This document shows positions 33,415-42,163 of a stretch of 64,000 nt of DNA, piece after piece. The translations under genes and the position numbers were made by a program. A model generated the notes under the pieces. It was given only the letters and a program-made list of their open reading frames with translations, searched no databases and had not been told where the DNA came from. Location of the stretch: positions 186,001-250,000 of the forward strand of contig OZ252216.1 of NCBI GenBank assembly GCA_965248915.1. The letters run 5' to 3'. Origin of the DNA: CBDFLA01 sp965248915 (GTDB lineage: Bacteria; Pseudomonadota; Alphaproteobacteria; M2410). Each line of letters opens with the position of its first letter. Position 1 is the stretch's first letter.

Positions 33415-33984
33415 TCATCGATTGAATAACTTGCTCGCTATGCCCAACATTTCCGCCGCTGCATTGCCGTCACCATCCGCGTCAAGCAGTGAAGCAAGAG
33501 CTCCCAATTGATTGTCGTCGGCGCGTCCGCCGCCAAGAATGCTGCCCATCAATCCACCAAGGTCTGGTTCTTTCGTCTTTTTGTTGAGCGCCCCCATAGC
33601 CATCGTAGCAACGAGCGGCAGCATCTTTTTCAGAATGTCTGAGCCAATGCCGGTTTGCTCAGATGCCTGCGTTGCGACTTTGCGGCTCGCATCTTTGCTG
33701 CCGAGAATATGTCCAAGGATCGAATTGCCATCATTCGGTGTCGCTGGATTTGCAACCAAAGACGGGTCATCAAGGTACTTGCCGTGATCGCCGCCTTGTA
33801 ATGCTTTCATGAGGGATTCAAGACCGCCGGACTGGCCCATGTTCTGACCAATACCTTTGGTCAGAGCTGGCAACAGACTTCCCAGCGCGCCCATCGTCTG
33901 ATCCTGAGAGAGCCCAAACTGCTTACCCAGTTGATCAACAGTTTGCCCGCCTTGAGCGGAAACCAATACGTCCAGTAAACCCAT
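33415..33984 (-). CDS. DUF937 domain protein
   Basis: A 189-residue protein with the DUF937 pattern: MGLLDVLVSAQGGQTVDQLG, then QDQTMGALGSLLPALTKGIG, and glycine/methionine-rich helices such as LKKMLPLVATMAMGAL. The C-terminal segment LASLLDADGDGNAAAEMLG resembles an EF-hand-like loop. Family function is unknown (YidB-like). It has AGGTGAGGG before the ATG. It lies in the same orientation as the BON-LysM gene, 135 bp upstream of it. Confidence 0.8.
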   Translation of the reverse strand: MGLLDVLVSAQGGQTVDQLGKQFGLSQDQTMGALGSLLPALTKGIGQNMGQSGGLESLMKALQGGDHGKYLDDPSLVANPATPNDGNSILGHILGSKDASRKVATQASEQTGIGSDILKKMLPLVATMAMGALNKKTKEPDLGGLMGSILGGGRADDNQLGALASLLDADGDGNAAAEMLGIASKLFNR

Positions 33985-34031
33985 GATTTGACCCTCACCT
34001 TTACCTAAATGAATGTGATGTTCTATTTTTT

Positions 34032-34062
34032 GGCCGCCTCAACAAGTCCAATTTGGGCGGCC
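34032..34062. repeat. Inverted repeat between DUF937 and dodecin genes
   Basis: GGCCGCC at 34032-34038 pairs with GGCGGCC at 34056-34062 around a 17-base loop. It is preceded by a T-tract on the plus strand and so is not a terminator for either flanking gene. It lies 48 bp upstream of the DUF937 start and may be in its leader. The rest of 33985-34239 shows nothing I can name. Confidence 0.45.
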
Positions 34063-34239
34063 TCCATACACTTTTGAACTCTAAACTAGCCAACGCAATG
34101 CGTCAAAACCAAGGCACCCGTCGGGAAACGGAGCTCCCTCCCTTTTCTTGCCTTATTTCTTGTATTCATAGGTCCACGGCTTGGGTAGAAATGCTATGTT
34201 TCGCTCCCCGCACATATTTCAAATCATGAGGAGAAGGTG

Positions 34240-34443
34240 ATGGCTGTGCTAAAAGTAATTGAACTAATGGGTGATTCCTCTAAGTCATTTGAGGACGCGA
34301 TTGGACAGGCGGTCGAAGAAGCAGGAAAAACGGTCAAAGGGATCAAGTCAGCCTGGGTAAAAGACCAAAGCGTTGTGGTCAAAGGCGGCGAAGTCAAATC
34401 CTATCGTGTTGTTGTAAAAATCAGTTTTGAAATCGAACGATAG
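34240..34443 (+). CDS. Dodecin family protein
   Basis: A 67-residue flavin-storage protein forming a hollow dodecamer that binds FMN or riboflavin. LKVIELMGDSSKSFEDAIGQ and the terminal KSYRVVVKISFEIER are the diagnostic beta strands; KGIKSAWVKDQSVVVKGG carries the Trp that stacks on flavin. AGGAGAAGGTG precedes ATG 34240; a GTG directly before it is not needed. It lies 68 bp before the HerA-like gene and may share its transcript. Confidence 0.92.
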   Translation: MAVLKVIELMGDSSKSFEDAIGQAVEEAGKTVKGIKSAWVKDQSVVVKGGEVKSYRVVVKISFEIER

Positions 34444-34511
34444 TCGATCTGAACACGAATTGTGACGGCATTCGACGCATCGATTGGCAATAAGAACAAG
34501 AGACGAAGTCA

Positions 34512-35996
34512 ATGAGCATAACTCGTGATGTGACGGATGCCGTATTTCTCGGTAAAGGCGATACGCAGCAATTTCTCAAACTAAAATACGCCAATCGTCA
34601 CGGTTTGATTGCTGGCGCCACAGGCACCGGTAAGACGGTCTCCCTGCAAATTCTTGCAGAAGGCTTTGCCAAAGCAGGCGTGCCGGTCTTTATGGCTGAC
34701 GTCAAAGGGGACCTGTCAGGCATGAGCCAGGCCGGGGTCGAGAAGGATTTTTTGACAGCCCGCGCTAAGACAATCGAATTCGACGATTACACATATGAAG
34801 GGTTTCCGGTTGTCTTCTGGGATCTAGAAGGCAGGCGTGGACATCCGGTGAGAACAACGGTCTCGGAAATGGGCCCGCTGTTGTTGTCGCGCCTTTTTGA
34901 TCTCAATGAGACCCAAGAAGGTGTCCTCAACATCGCATTTCGAATCGCAGATGAAGAGGGCATGTTGCTTTTGGATTTTAAAGATCTAAGAGCCATGCTC
35001 AATTTCGTCGGCGAAAACTCCAAAGAGATTTCACTCCAATACGGGAATATCTCAAAGGCTTCCGTTGGCGCCATCCAAAGGCGTTTGTTGGTACTTGAAG
35101 AGCAAGGCGGCAGAAAGTTCTTCGGCGAGCCGGCATTGCTTTTGGAAGACATGATGCAGACCGACGAAGACGGGGTCGGGCAAATCAACGTACTCGTCGC
35201 TGACAAGCTGATGCAGGCACCGCGACTGTATGCAACCTTCTTGTTGTGGCTCTTGTCGGAGCTCTTTGAAGAGTTGCCGGAGGTTGGCGACCCCGACAAA
35301 CCGAAGCTCGTGTTCTTTTTTGATGAAGCACACCTCCTCTTCAATGACGCGCCAAAAGCTCTGGTTAACAAGGTTCAACAAGTCGTGCGTTTGATTAGGT
35401 CAAAAGGGGTGGGGGTATATTTCGTTACCCAGAACCCACTTGATGTGCCTGAAGAGGTACTGGGACAACTGGGCAATCGTGTTCAACACGCGTTGAGGGC
35501 CTTCACACCGCGCGATCAAAAGGCGGTGCGGGCAGCGGCCGATACGTTCCGTCCCAATCCAAAGTTCAAGACAAAAGAGGCAATAACTCAGCTTGGTGTT
35601 GGTGAGGCTCTCGTATCCACCCTCCAAAAGAAGGGCGTTCCGACAGTTGTCGAGCGCACCCTGATCCGCCCACCGTCATCACGCATGGGCCCAGCCACAG
35701 CCGCCGAGAGAAGGGCTGTCGTCGCAATGAGCCCAATCCTGGAAAAATATGACAAGAAACTTGATCGCAAATCTGCCTTTGAAGAATTGCAAGCACGATC
35801 AGAGGCTGCTGTGGAGGCCGAGGCCAAACCATCCAAACGCCGCAAATACGACGCCCCCGTCAAAAAGACGCGACGTAAGTCCAATCGACAGAGTATTCCC
35901 GAAGCAATGGCGAAGAGTTTTGTTCGCAGCGTTGGCACTCGATTGGGTCGAGAGTTGATGCGCGGTGTTATGGGTTCAATTTTCAAGGGGCGTTAA
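34512..35996 (+). CDS. HerA-like ATPase (DUF853/YjgR)
   Basis: A 494-residue P-loop ATPase of the HerA/FtsK group. GATGTGKT at residues 35-42 is the Walker A motif; LVFFFDEAHLLF is Walker B; VGVYFVTQNPLDVPEEVLGQ is the sensor/arginine region. The C-terminus is basic (KPSKRRKYDAPVKKTRRKS) and could contact DNA. YjgR homologues are widespread and of unproven function, possibly DNA translocation or repair. There is no NurA-like nuclease beside it, so an archaeal-type HerA-NurA system is not supported. Between dodecin and the DUF4332 gene, on the same strand. Confidence 0.88.
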   Translation: MSITRDVTDAVFLGKGDTQQFLKLKYANRHGLIAGATGTGKTVSLQILAEGFAKAGVPVFMADVKGDLSGMSQAGVEKDFLTARAKTIEFDDYTYEGFPVVFWDLEGRRGHPVRTTVSEMGPLLLSRLFDLNETQEGVLNIAFRIADEEGMLLLDFKDLRAMLNFVGENSKEISLQYGNISKASVGAIQRRLLVLEEQGGRKFFGEPALLLEDMMQTDEDGVGQINVLVADKLMQAPRLYATFLLWLLSELFEELPEVGDPDKPKLVFFFDEAHLLFNDAPKALVNKVQQVVRLIRSKGVGVYFVTQNPLDVPEEVLGQLGNRVQHALRAFTPRDQKAVRAAADTFRPNPKFKTKEAITQLGVGEALVSTLQKKGVPTVVERTLIRPPSSRMGPATAAERRAVVAMSPILEKYDKKLDRKSAFEELQARSEAAVEAEAKPSKRRKYDAPVKKTRRKSNRQSIPEAMAKSFVRSVGTRLGRELMRGVMGSIFKGR

Positions 35997-36030
35997 ACGA
36001 CGCCTTGTTTTTGAAAGAAGGAGGAAGACT

Positions 36031-36438
36031 ATGGGTTACAAAATTGAAGAAATTGAAGGTGTAGGCCCTGCCTACGCGGAAAAACTCAGCAGCGCTGGGA
36101 TTGCGACAACGGACGACTTGCTCGATAAGTGTGCAAGCCGGAAAGGCCGCGAATCAACAGCTGAAGCAACCGGCGTGAGCGAAAAGCAACTCCTTAAGTG
36201 GGCCAACATGGCCGACCTCATGAGGATCTCAGGTGTTGGTGAAGAGTATTCAGAGCTTCTCGAAGCTGCGGGCGTCGACACTGTCAAAGAACTGCGTAAT
36301 CGCAATGCAGAAAATCTGACAGCCAAGATGGCCGAAGTAAACGAAGAAAAGAAACTGACACGTGCTCTTCCGGCCGAAAGCCAGGTTGAGAAGTGGGTAG
36401 AACAAGCCAAAGGGCTCGACCCTCTCATTACTCACTAA
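36031..36438 (+). CDS. DUF4332 domain protein with helix-hairpin-helix repeats
   Basis: A 135-residue cytoplasmic protein. It has two copies of a helix-hairpin-helix-like unit: MGYKIEEIEGVGPAYAEKLS and later LMRISGVGEEYSELLEAAGV. Such units often bind DNA non-specifically and DUF4332 proteins are otherwise uncharacterised. Start 36031 is set by GGAGG about five bases upstream; a longer frame starts inside the HerA-like gene. The gap of 34 bp and the same strand suggest co-transcription, which would give an ATPase plus small DNA-binding protein pair. Confidence 0.85.
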   Translation: MGYKIEEIEGVGPAYAEKLSSAGIATTDDLLDKCASRKGRESTAEATGVSEKQLLKWANMADLMRISGVGEEYSELLEAAGVDTVKELRNRNAENLTAKMAEVNEEKKLTRALPAESQVEKWVEQAKGLDPLITH

Positions 36439-36492
36439 GACAAATTCAGCATGAAGTGATTTGAGGCGGGCCAGAAGGCTCGCCTCTTTTGC

Positions 36493-37485
36493 TTAGGCGG
36501 TGCAAGAGCCGCCACCCAATACACAAAACTTGGCGCAATGGGGGTGATTAAGCTTAACTGCGCCATCGCGAAAAGCGCCGCCATCAACCGTCGCGGCATC
36601 GCTGAGGGTTTCCCCCATTTCGAATTGAGTGTCATAGGCAAGCAAAGTGCAAGGTAAGACGACCGGCTTGTCTGCCCCTTTGCGTTTTACCACCATACGG
36701 CTCGACGCACACATCACGTCAGCAGGGTCCTTGCCGAGAATGTTCCAACAGTCGACGGTGATTTCCGCAACATCAACGTGCTCATCCATTTCCGGAAACA
36801 ACATGAGCTGCCCTGGATCGAAGGCGTCGACCGGGATACCGCGTTCCTGGAAGAGCGCGTGATACCCCTGACGTTCTGAGCCTTCCGCTTCACCCCAGCA
36901 TGTTCGACCCGCAATATCTATCTTGAAACCATTGTCGACGAGCCAGGTAATGCCTTCAAGTGCGATGCCAAAAGACCCTTGTCCACGTTCCTTGTCGTGT
37001 AGTTCAGCACTAAAGTGATCAAGGCTGACACGAAGTGTGAGACGGTCGCCAAACTTCCTATTAATCTTGAGGAGAGCATTCCGATTTCGTGGCAACAACA
37101 TAGGCCGCATCGCGTTGGTCAGAACCAAAACGCGCAAGTCCTTTGCGAGCGCGTCTGCTATGATGAAGGGCGTGTGCGGATTGATGAGAGGTTCGCCGCC
37201 CGTGATGCCAATTTCTTCTGTTTTGAGATCTAACGCCTCTATCTCATCGAGATAGCTTCTTACCTCGGCTGCCGTGACGAAGGACAGGCGGTCATTCTTC
37301 GGGGTCGATTCAATGTAACAATTCACACATTCCAGATTGCAGATTGTGCCGGTGTTGATCCAAAGGGTCTTGAGACCGATCGGAGGCACATTGGCGCGCT
37401 CTTCACCTTTTGCCGTCCAATCCGGGTCTTTGAACTTTTCCGGCGCCAGACTTTGGCCCTGAATGTTGTGGTCCATTTTGTTCAT
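36493..37485 (-). CDS. Radical SAM protein with C-terminal cysteine cluster
   Basis: The motif CNLECVNCY (CxxxCxxC) binds the [4Fe-4S] cluster that cleaves S-adenosylmethionine; EIGITGGEPLINP is the SAM-contact GGE motif. The C-terminal part has cysteines in DVMCASSR, VVLPCTLLAYD and HPHCAKFCVLGGGSC, which resemble a SPASM/Twitch auxiliary-cluster domain. Overall it looks like the peptide- or sulfatase-modifying branch. The target is unknown and no peptide precursor gene is evident nearby. Starts at ATG 37485 or ATG 37476 are both possible. The tRNA-Gly lies just upstream, on the other strand. Confidence 0.85.
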   Translation of the reverse strand: MNKMDHNIQGQSLAPEKFKDPDWTAKGEERANVPPIGLKTLWINTGTICNLECVNCYIESTPKNDRLSFVTAAEVRSYLDEIEALDLKTEEIGITGGEPLINPHTPFIIADALAKDLRVLVLTNAMRPMLLPRNRNALLKINRKFGDRLTLRVSLDHFSAELHDKERGQGSFGIALEGITWLVDNGFKIDIAGRTCWGEAEGSERQGYHALFQERGIPVDAFDPGQLMLFPEMDEHVDVAEITVDCWNILGKDPADVMCASSRMVVKRKGADKPVVLPCTLLAYDTQFEMGETLSDAATVDGGAFRDGAVKLNHPHCAKFCVLGGGSCTA

Positions 37486-37581
37486 GTGGCGGAACCTATC
37501 AGGCACTTCATAAGACTAAAAGGCTGATTTCCGCCTTTTCACGAAACCGTGACGCGTGGTATGACTTTTGTGATTTCAAGT

Positions 37582-37655
37582 GCGGGCGTAGCTCAATGGT
37601 AGAGCAGAAGCTTCCCAAGCTTACGACGAGGGTTCGATTCCCTTCGCCCGCTCCA
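37582..37655 (+). tRNA. tRNA-Gly(CCC)
   Basis: A complete cloverleaf with encoded CCA: acceptor GCGGGCG (37582-37588) pairs with CGCCCGC (37645-37651), discriminator T, CCA at 37653-37655. The D arm reads GCTCAATGGTAGAGC, the anticodon loop TTCCCAA with anticodon CCC at 37614-37616, and the T arm GAGGGTTCGATTCCCTT. No attachment-site duplication or integrase is seen next to it. Confidence 0.95.
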
Positions 37656-37687
37656 TTAGATCGATGACTATTGTGGAGGAACGACCA

Positions 37688-38278
37688 ATGTTTAGTTTTG
37701 ATATACGTGCATTTGCTTCCAGTCTTGTTTTGCTGCTTGCGCTTGGTGGACTCTCGCTGCAGGCGCAGGCTGATGACGTGACCGATCTTCTAGATCAGGC
37801 CAAAAGCCAATACGAGGATGGTCAGCTTTCTGCGGCCAAGCAGAGTCTTGAGTTTGCGTCGCAGCTCATCGCCCAGCAAAATGCATCGTCCCTGGAATCA
37901 TTCTTGCCAGAGCCACTCAATGGGTGGAGTACACAGGACAGCAATAATGCATCCGTTTCTTCAACGATCTATGGCGGAGGAATTTCGGCCGAGCGCGAAT
38001 ACGCCAGCGGATCAAACGACGCACGCGTATCTATTGTTGGAGATTCTCCAATGATCTCCCAGATGGCCATGATCTTTTCTAATCCCATGTTGATGTCGGC
38101 TGGCGGCAATCAGGCGGTACTGATCAATGGCAACATGGCGATGGTGCAAAACAACGAGTTGCAGATGATGGTCGCCAATCGTTTTCTCGTGACGATTTCG
38201 GGAACTGCGTCCCAAGAAGACAAAATTGAGTACGCCAAAGCGATCGATCAGGATGGTCTTGGTCAATTCGGGAACTAG
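37688..38278 (+). CDS. Hypothetical periplasmic protein
   Basis: A 196-residue exported protein: signal peptide MFSFDIRAFASSLVLLLALG with cleavage near SLQAQA before DDVTDL. A helical stretch (residues ~30-60, DLLDQAKSQYEDGQLSAAKQ) resembles one TPR-like pair; the remainder has a beta-rich part with SAEREYASGSNDARVSIVGD. Similar proteins are annotated only as hypothetical. GGAGG eight bases upstream fixes the start. Its stop shares CTAG with the stop of the convergent pentapeptide gene. Confidence 0.75.
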   Translation: MFSFDIRAFASSLVLLLALGGLSLQAQADDVTDLLDQAKSQYEDGQLSAAKQSLEFASQLIAQQNASSLESFLPEPLNGWSTQDSNNASVSSTIYGGGISAEREYASGSNDARVSIVGDSPMISQMAMIFSNPMLMSAGGNQAVLINGNMAMVQNNELQMMVANRFLVTISGTASQEDKIEYAKAIDQDGLGQFGN

Positions 38279-39045
38279 AGGATCTCAAGCCCCAACTCTT
38301 GTAGAAGCTGCTTTTGCTGAACATCCATGATGATCAGACCAAGGTAGGACTTCAGGCTGCGTAGGTCTAAGCCTTGCAGATTCGAACCCGACAGGTTCGC
38401 GCCTGTAAGGTCGGCGCTCAGGAGCTCCGCATTTGTCAGATTGCATTCGGTCAGAACGACGGAGGCGAGATTGCATTCGGCCAAAAGCGCTTCTGTTAAA
38501 TCAACTTCTTCAGCACTCATGGTTTCGAGATTTAGGCCATGCCAGTTTGACTGAGAGAAGTTTGACCGCTTCAGTGTTAGGGTAACAAGATGATTTGATT
38601 TCGAAAGCTGACGCGAGAATGTTGATGAGGAAAGGTCAACGGCGCGAAAGAGGCTCTCAGACACGGTGATGTCATAGAGATCGCACCTCTCAAACTTGGA
38701 AAACGAGACGTCACACAGCTCGAATGTTGTGTGTTGTAAGTCGCAAAATCGAAATGTTGCCCCTGCGTGTTGGGATTTGTTCACGAATGTACAATTGGCG
38801 AACTTTGCTTCTCTGAATGAACAAGATCGAAACTGAGTTTTTCGGAACTGACAATTTTCCGCATGCAGCGCCTCGAGCTGAGCACCTTCTATGCTTGCCC
38901 CATCGATCAGGCAATCCTTAAGCGCGAGCTCCGGGAGTTCAAGGTCATGCCAATCAACAAACCGCAGATCCGCCTTCGAAATTGTCTTGCCGGCTTCGGA
39001 CGTTGAAACCAGTTCATCAAGTTCAAAGGCGCGATAGTCGGTCAT
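38275..39045 (-). CDS. Pentapeptide-repeat protein
   Basis: The 256-residue protein consists largely of A(D/N)LxX-type repeats, for example NCTFVNKSQHAGATFRF and LSADLTGANLSGSNLQGLDL, which fold as a right-handed beta-helix of square cross-section. The N-terminus is less regular. Some pentapeptide proteins (Qnr, MfpA) protect DNA gyrase, but most have no known role, and nothing here shows gyrase specificity. GAGG precedes the start. The stop overlaps the stop of the preceding periplasmic gene tail to tail. Confidence 0.85.
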   Translation of the reverse strand: MTDYRAFELDELVSTSEAGKTISKADLRFVDWHDLELPELALKDCLIDGASIEGAQLEALHAENCQFRKTQFRSCSFREAKFANCTFVNKSQHAGATFRFCDLQHTTFELCDVSFSKFERCDLYDITVSESLFRAVDLSSSTFSRQLSKSNHLVTLTLKRSNFSQSNWHGLNLETMSAEEVDLTEALLAECNLASVVLTECNLTNAELLSADLTGANLSGSNLQGLDLRSLKSYLGLIIMDVQQKQLLQELGLEIL

Positions 39046-39097
39046 TCAAGTGTCCTCAATTCAGGCGGGTCACTGATTCCAAATGGATCCAAACATT

Positions 39098-39298
39098 CTA
39101 CTGACCACTACCAAATCCCGCCAGTGCAATGAGATGGACGAGCAGATAGAGACCGAGGATGGCTGAGACATACATGATGGCGATGGGAGAAATGAGCGGC
39201 AGTTTACCGGGTGTGTGTGGTCTGGAACTGCTGTGCCGCGCCCAGAAAAAACTCACGACAGCAATGCCGAAGATGACAATCGTAAGGATGAGGTTCAT
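39098..39298 (-). CDS. Small membrane protein, two predicted helices
   Basis: A 66-residue protein with two hydrophobic helices (NLILTIVIFGIAVVSFFWA and AIMYVSAILGLYLLVHLIAL) joined by a basic Pro-rich loop. I do not recognise a family. It lies 34 bp after the spoVR stop on the same strand and could be the last gene of the prkA operon. There is no clear ribosome site, so confidence is moderate. Confidence 0.55.
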   Translation of the reverse strand: MNLILTIVIFGIAVVSFFWARHSSSRPHTPGKLPLISPIAIMYVSAILGLYLLVHLIALAGFGSGQ

Positions 39299-39332
39299 GA
39301 GTCGATTCGTTGGATTGGAAGGGTGGAACTAA

Positions 39333-40835
39333 CTAGGCCGCTGCTTGTTCCTCTTTGACCACTAGATCAACTTCGTACCCCCACAGCCGCCTGATGTGTT
39401 TGAGCACTTCGTCTCTCGTCTTTTCATCAAGTGGCCGCCCTCTGTGTCGAGTGTGGGTGAGGGTCATCTTACGATCACCTTTGAAGTCCACTTTGGCCAC
39501 CTGAATATTGGGGTCTGCGTTACCGACATCGTACATTTCCGCAAGCGTTTGACGAACATCCCGATACCCACGCTTGTTGTGAATGGCAGAAATTTCGACA
39601 AACGAGTCTTTCGCGCGATCATGCACGGAGAACATCCGAAAATCGCGCATTAGCTTTGGACTGAGATACTGCAACAGGAAGCTTTCGTCACGATAATTCT
39701 TCCACGCGTCTTTCAGCACATCGCGCCAATCTTCACGCCCCGCAATCTCAGGAAACCATTCGCGGTCTTCATCACTTGGCTCGACGCAGATTCGCTTGAT
39801 GTCGTCCATCATGGCAAACCCAAGGGCATATGGATTGATTCCCGAGTATCGCGAATCGTCAAACTCCGGTTGAAAAACCACATTCGTGTGACTGTGCAGA
39901 AATTCGAACAGCGATCCGTCAGTGATCAACCCCTTATTGTGCATCTCATGCATAATGTGGTGATGAACAAACGTGGCGCAGCCTTCGTTCATAACTTTGG
40001 ACTGTCGTTGCGGATAGAAGTATTGAGCGACATTGCGAACGATACGCAAGATTTCGCGCTGCCAGAGTTGTAGAACCGGACTATGCTTTTCCAGGAAGTA
40101 GAGAATATTTTCCTCGGGCAGCTCCATTTCAGAAGGAGATTGGTCGTCATCGTCGTTGATTTTGTCTTCGGTTGAAGAGAGTTTGGGAACCGTACGCCAC
40201 AGATCGTTGAAAGATCTGCGTTCATGTGCCAATCGGCGTCGCAGTCGCTCATATGCCTGTTGCTCGGAGAGTTTTGGCGCGCGATTGTACCTGAAGATTC
40301 CTTGGCTCATGATCGCGTGCGCAGAGTCGAGGGTCAGTTCGACTTGTTCTGTCCCATATTCTTCTTCACACTTGGTAATAAACTTTTTCGCAAAATCAAG
40401 ATAGTCGTGAATGGCTTCCGCATCTGTCCACTGTCGAAAGAGATAGTTGTTCTTGAAGAAGTGATTGTGACCAAAAGCAGCATGCGCGATGACGAGGGCC
40501 TGCATGGTCATAGAGTTTTCTTCCATGAGAAAACTAATACAAGGGTCTGCGTTGATCACGATTTCGTAGGCGAGCCCCTGCATTCCTTTTTCGTAGTAAT
40601 GCTGTTCGCGGGCAAAAATCTTCCCAAACGACCAGTGGGAATACATGAGCGGCATGCCGTGGCTGGAATAGGCATCGAGCATTTGCTCGGTGGAAATAAT
40701 CTCAATTTGGTTGGCATAAACATCAAGGCCCAAATCATTGAGTGCAATGTCCTCAATCGCATCATAGGTCCGAGAAAGGGCCTCAAATGTCCATTCCGGC
40801 CCATCGAACAACGGGGTTTGGTGTGTTCCGTTCAT
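39333..40835 (-). CDS. SpoVR family protein
   Basis: A 500-residue protein of the SpoVR/YcgB family, first named for a Bacillus spore-cortex gene and also found in non-spore-formers. Recognisable stretches are YSHWSFGKIFAREQHYYEKG, EVVINADPCISF-type IVINADPCISFLMEENSM, and NEGCATFVHHHIMHEM. The His-rich GHNHFF and HHH segments suggest metal binding. It is the third gene of prkA-yeaH-spoVR, overlapping yeaH by 4 bases (ATGA). This trio is widely conserved and is induced in stationary phase and stress in E. coli. The reaction is unknown. Confidence 0.93.
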   Translation of the reverse strand: MNGTHQTPLFDGPEWTFEALSRTYDAIEDIALNDLGLDVYANQIEIISTEQMLDAYSSHGMPLMYSHWSFGKIFAREQHYYEKGMQGLAYEIVINADPCISFLMEENSMTMQALVIAHAAFGHNHFFKNNYLFRQWTDAEAIHDYLDFAKKFITKCEEEYGTEQVELTLDSAHAIMSQGIFRYNRAPKLSEQQAYERLRRRLAHERRSFNDLWRTVPKLSSTEDKINDDDDQSPSEMELPEENILYFLEKHSPVLQLWQREILRIVRNVAQYFYPQRQSKVMNEGCATFVHHHIMHEMHNKGLITDGSLFEFLHSHTNVVFQPEFDDSRYSGINPYALGFAMMDDIKRICVEPSDEDREWFPEIAGREDWRDVLKDAWKNYRDESFLLQYLSPKLMRDFRMFSVHDRAKDSFVEISAIHNKRGYRDVRQTLAEMYDVGNADPNIQVAKVDFKGDRKMTLTHTRHRGRPLDEKTRDEVLKHIRRLWGYEVDLVVKEEQAAA

Positions 40836-42145
40836 GTCGATTGACCTTCTTTGGCAAACAGTTCTCTGAAGACAGGAAAGATATCCGCAGGCTTAGAAAT
40901 TCTCTTAGTAGCGAAATGCGGCCACGCATCGAAGACCTTGCGGTAAGCCCGCCACAACTCAGCCCCGCTGTCGTCGTCGTTGAACACTTCCATTTCGCGC
41001 TCATCAAGGATCTCGATGTAAGCGTAGTATTGGCAATAGGGAAGAATGCTCTCGTTGAGCATCTCGACGCACTTTTGGGCGTCGCCGGACTGGGTGTAAC
41101 CATCGGATGCTTGAGCCGCGTAGACATTCCATTCCTCTTGCGGATAGCGGTCCTTCCAAACCTTCAACATTTCATCGAGCGCTGTGCTCACGATGGTTCC
41201 GCCGCTTTGCCGTGAATAGAAGAACGTCTCTTCGTCGACTTCTTGCGCGGTGTGCGTATGTCGAATGAAAACAATCTCGACCTTCTCGTATCGCCGTTTC
41301 AAGAAAAGGTGCAAGAGAATGTAAAAGCGTTTGGCCAGATCCTTTTCGCGTTCGCCCATAGAGCCGGAAACATCCATGAGACAAAACATAACCGCTTGGC
41401 TGGAAGGAACCGGGCGCGGTTCGAATGCGTTGTAGCGCACATCCATGGGGTCGATAAATGGCACCCAGACGCGCCGGTGTTCCAGCGCTTCAATTTCAGC
41501 GTGAATGCGTTTAATTTCCTCAAAGTCGTCAGGCGCCTTTTCGCTTTTGGCCTCAACCTTGAAGAGATCCCCACGGAGGGCTTCAATCTCTTCCGCTTTG
41601 GGTCGGTGCATCGCGAGTCGCCGACCATACGAATTGCGCATGGTGCGCACGAGGTTGATGTTGGTTGGAGAACCTGCGGTTGTGATGCCCGCACGCTGAT
41701 AGGTGAATTTGGTGACTTGCTTAAGAGACGTCTTGGCAAGATTGGGAAGTTCGAGATCTTCAAAGAAGATGTCGAGCATTTCTTCTTGCGTAAGCGTGAA
41801 CGTAAAAGAGTCTTCGCCTTCGCCGCTGTCGCTGGCGTCCTTACCCTGGCCTTGGCCGCCACCGGCAGGTGGCTTTCGGATCCGGTCCCCAACACCAAAT
41901 TCCTTGTTACCGGGATGTACGCCGTTGCGTTCGCCTCCCTTGTTGGTGTGATGAAATTGAGGTTCCTGAGTGCCCTTCGTTGGAATTGTGATCTTTTGGT
42001 CCTGCTCGAAATCGCTGACCTTTCGATCTTTCAGCGATTTCTGAACAGCTTCTTTGATTTGTTCCCGAGCGCGTCTAACGAACTTTTGGCGATTGCCAAG
42101 GCTCTTTCCCTTTGGATTTAAACGTCGATCGATGAAATAAGACAT
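40832..42145 (-). CDS. YeaH/YhbH family protein (DUF444, VWA-like)
   Basis: A 437-residue cytoplasmic protein. The N-terminal half is basic and low in complexity (KGGERNGVHPGNKEFGVGDR, KPPAGGGQGQGKDASD). The C-terminal half has a von Willebrand factor A-like fold with the metal site CLMDVSGSMGEREKDLAKRF. It is the middle gene of the prkA-yeaH-spoVR operon, 18 bp after prkA, and overlaps spoVR. By analogy with E. coli YeaH it works with the PrkA kinase under nutrient stress; a molecular role is not established. Confidence 0.93.
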   Translation of the reverse strand: MSYFIDRRLNPKGKSLGNRQKFVRRAREQIKEAVQKSLKDRKVSDFEQDQKITIPTKGTQEPQFHHTNKGGERNGVHPGNKEFGVGDRIRKPPAGGGQGQGKDASDSGEGEDSFTFTLTQEEMLDIFFEDLELPNLAKTSLKQVTKFTYQRAGITTAGSPTNINLVRTMRNSYGRRLAMHRPKAEEIEALRGDLFKVEAKSEKAPDDFEEIKRIHAEIEALEHRRVWVPFIDPMDVRYNAFEPRPVPSSQAVMFCLMDVSGSMGEREKDLAKRFYILLHLFLKRRYEKVEIVFIRHTHTAQEVDEETFFYSRQSGGTIVSTALDEMLKVWKDRYPQEEWNVYAAQASDGYTQSGDAQKCVEMLNESILPYCQYYAYIEILDEREMEVFNDDDSGAELWRAYRKVFDAWPHFATKRISKPADIFPVFRELFAKEGQST

Positions 42146-42163
42146 AAAGGCACCATGCGTTCC

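Noticed and set aside
34032..34062. Inverted repeat as a terminator
   Set aside because: The T-tract lies before the stem on the plus strand and would be A-rich on the minus strand, so it cannot terminate either transcript.
34512..36438. HerA-NurA or other defence system around the HerA-like ATPase
   Set aside because: No nuclease or other defence partner is adjacent; the DUF853/YjgR type is a widespread housekeeping family.
37582..37655. tRNA-Gly as a phage or island attachment site
   Set aside because: No integrase gene and no second copy of the tRNA 3' end found nearby; flanking genes look ordinary.
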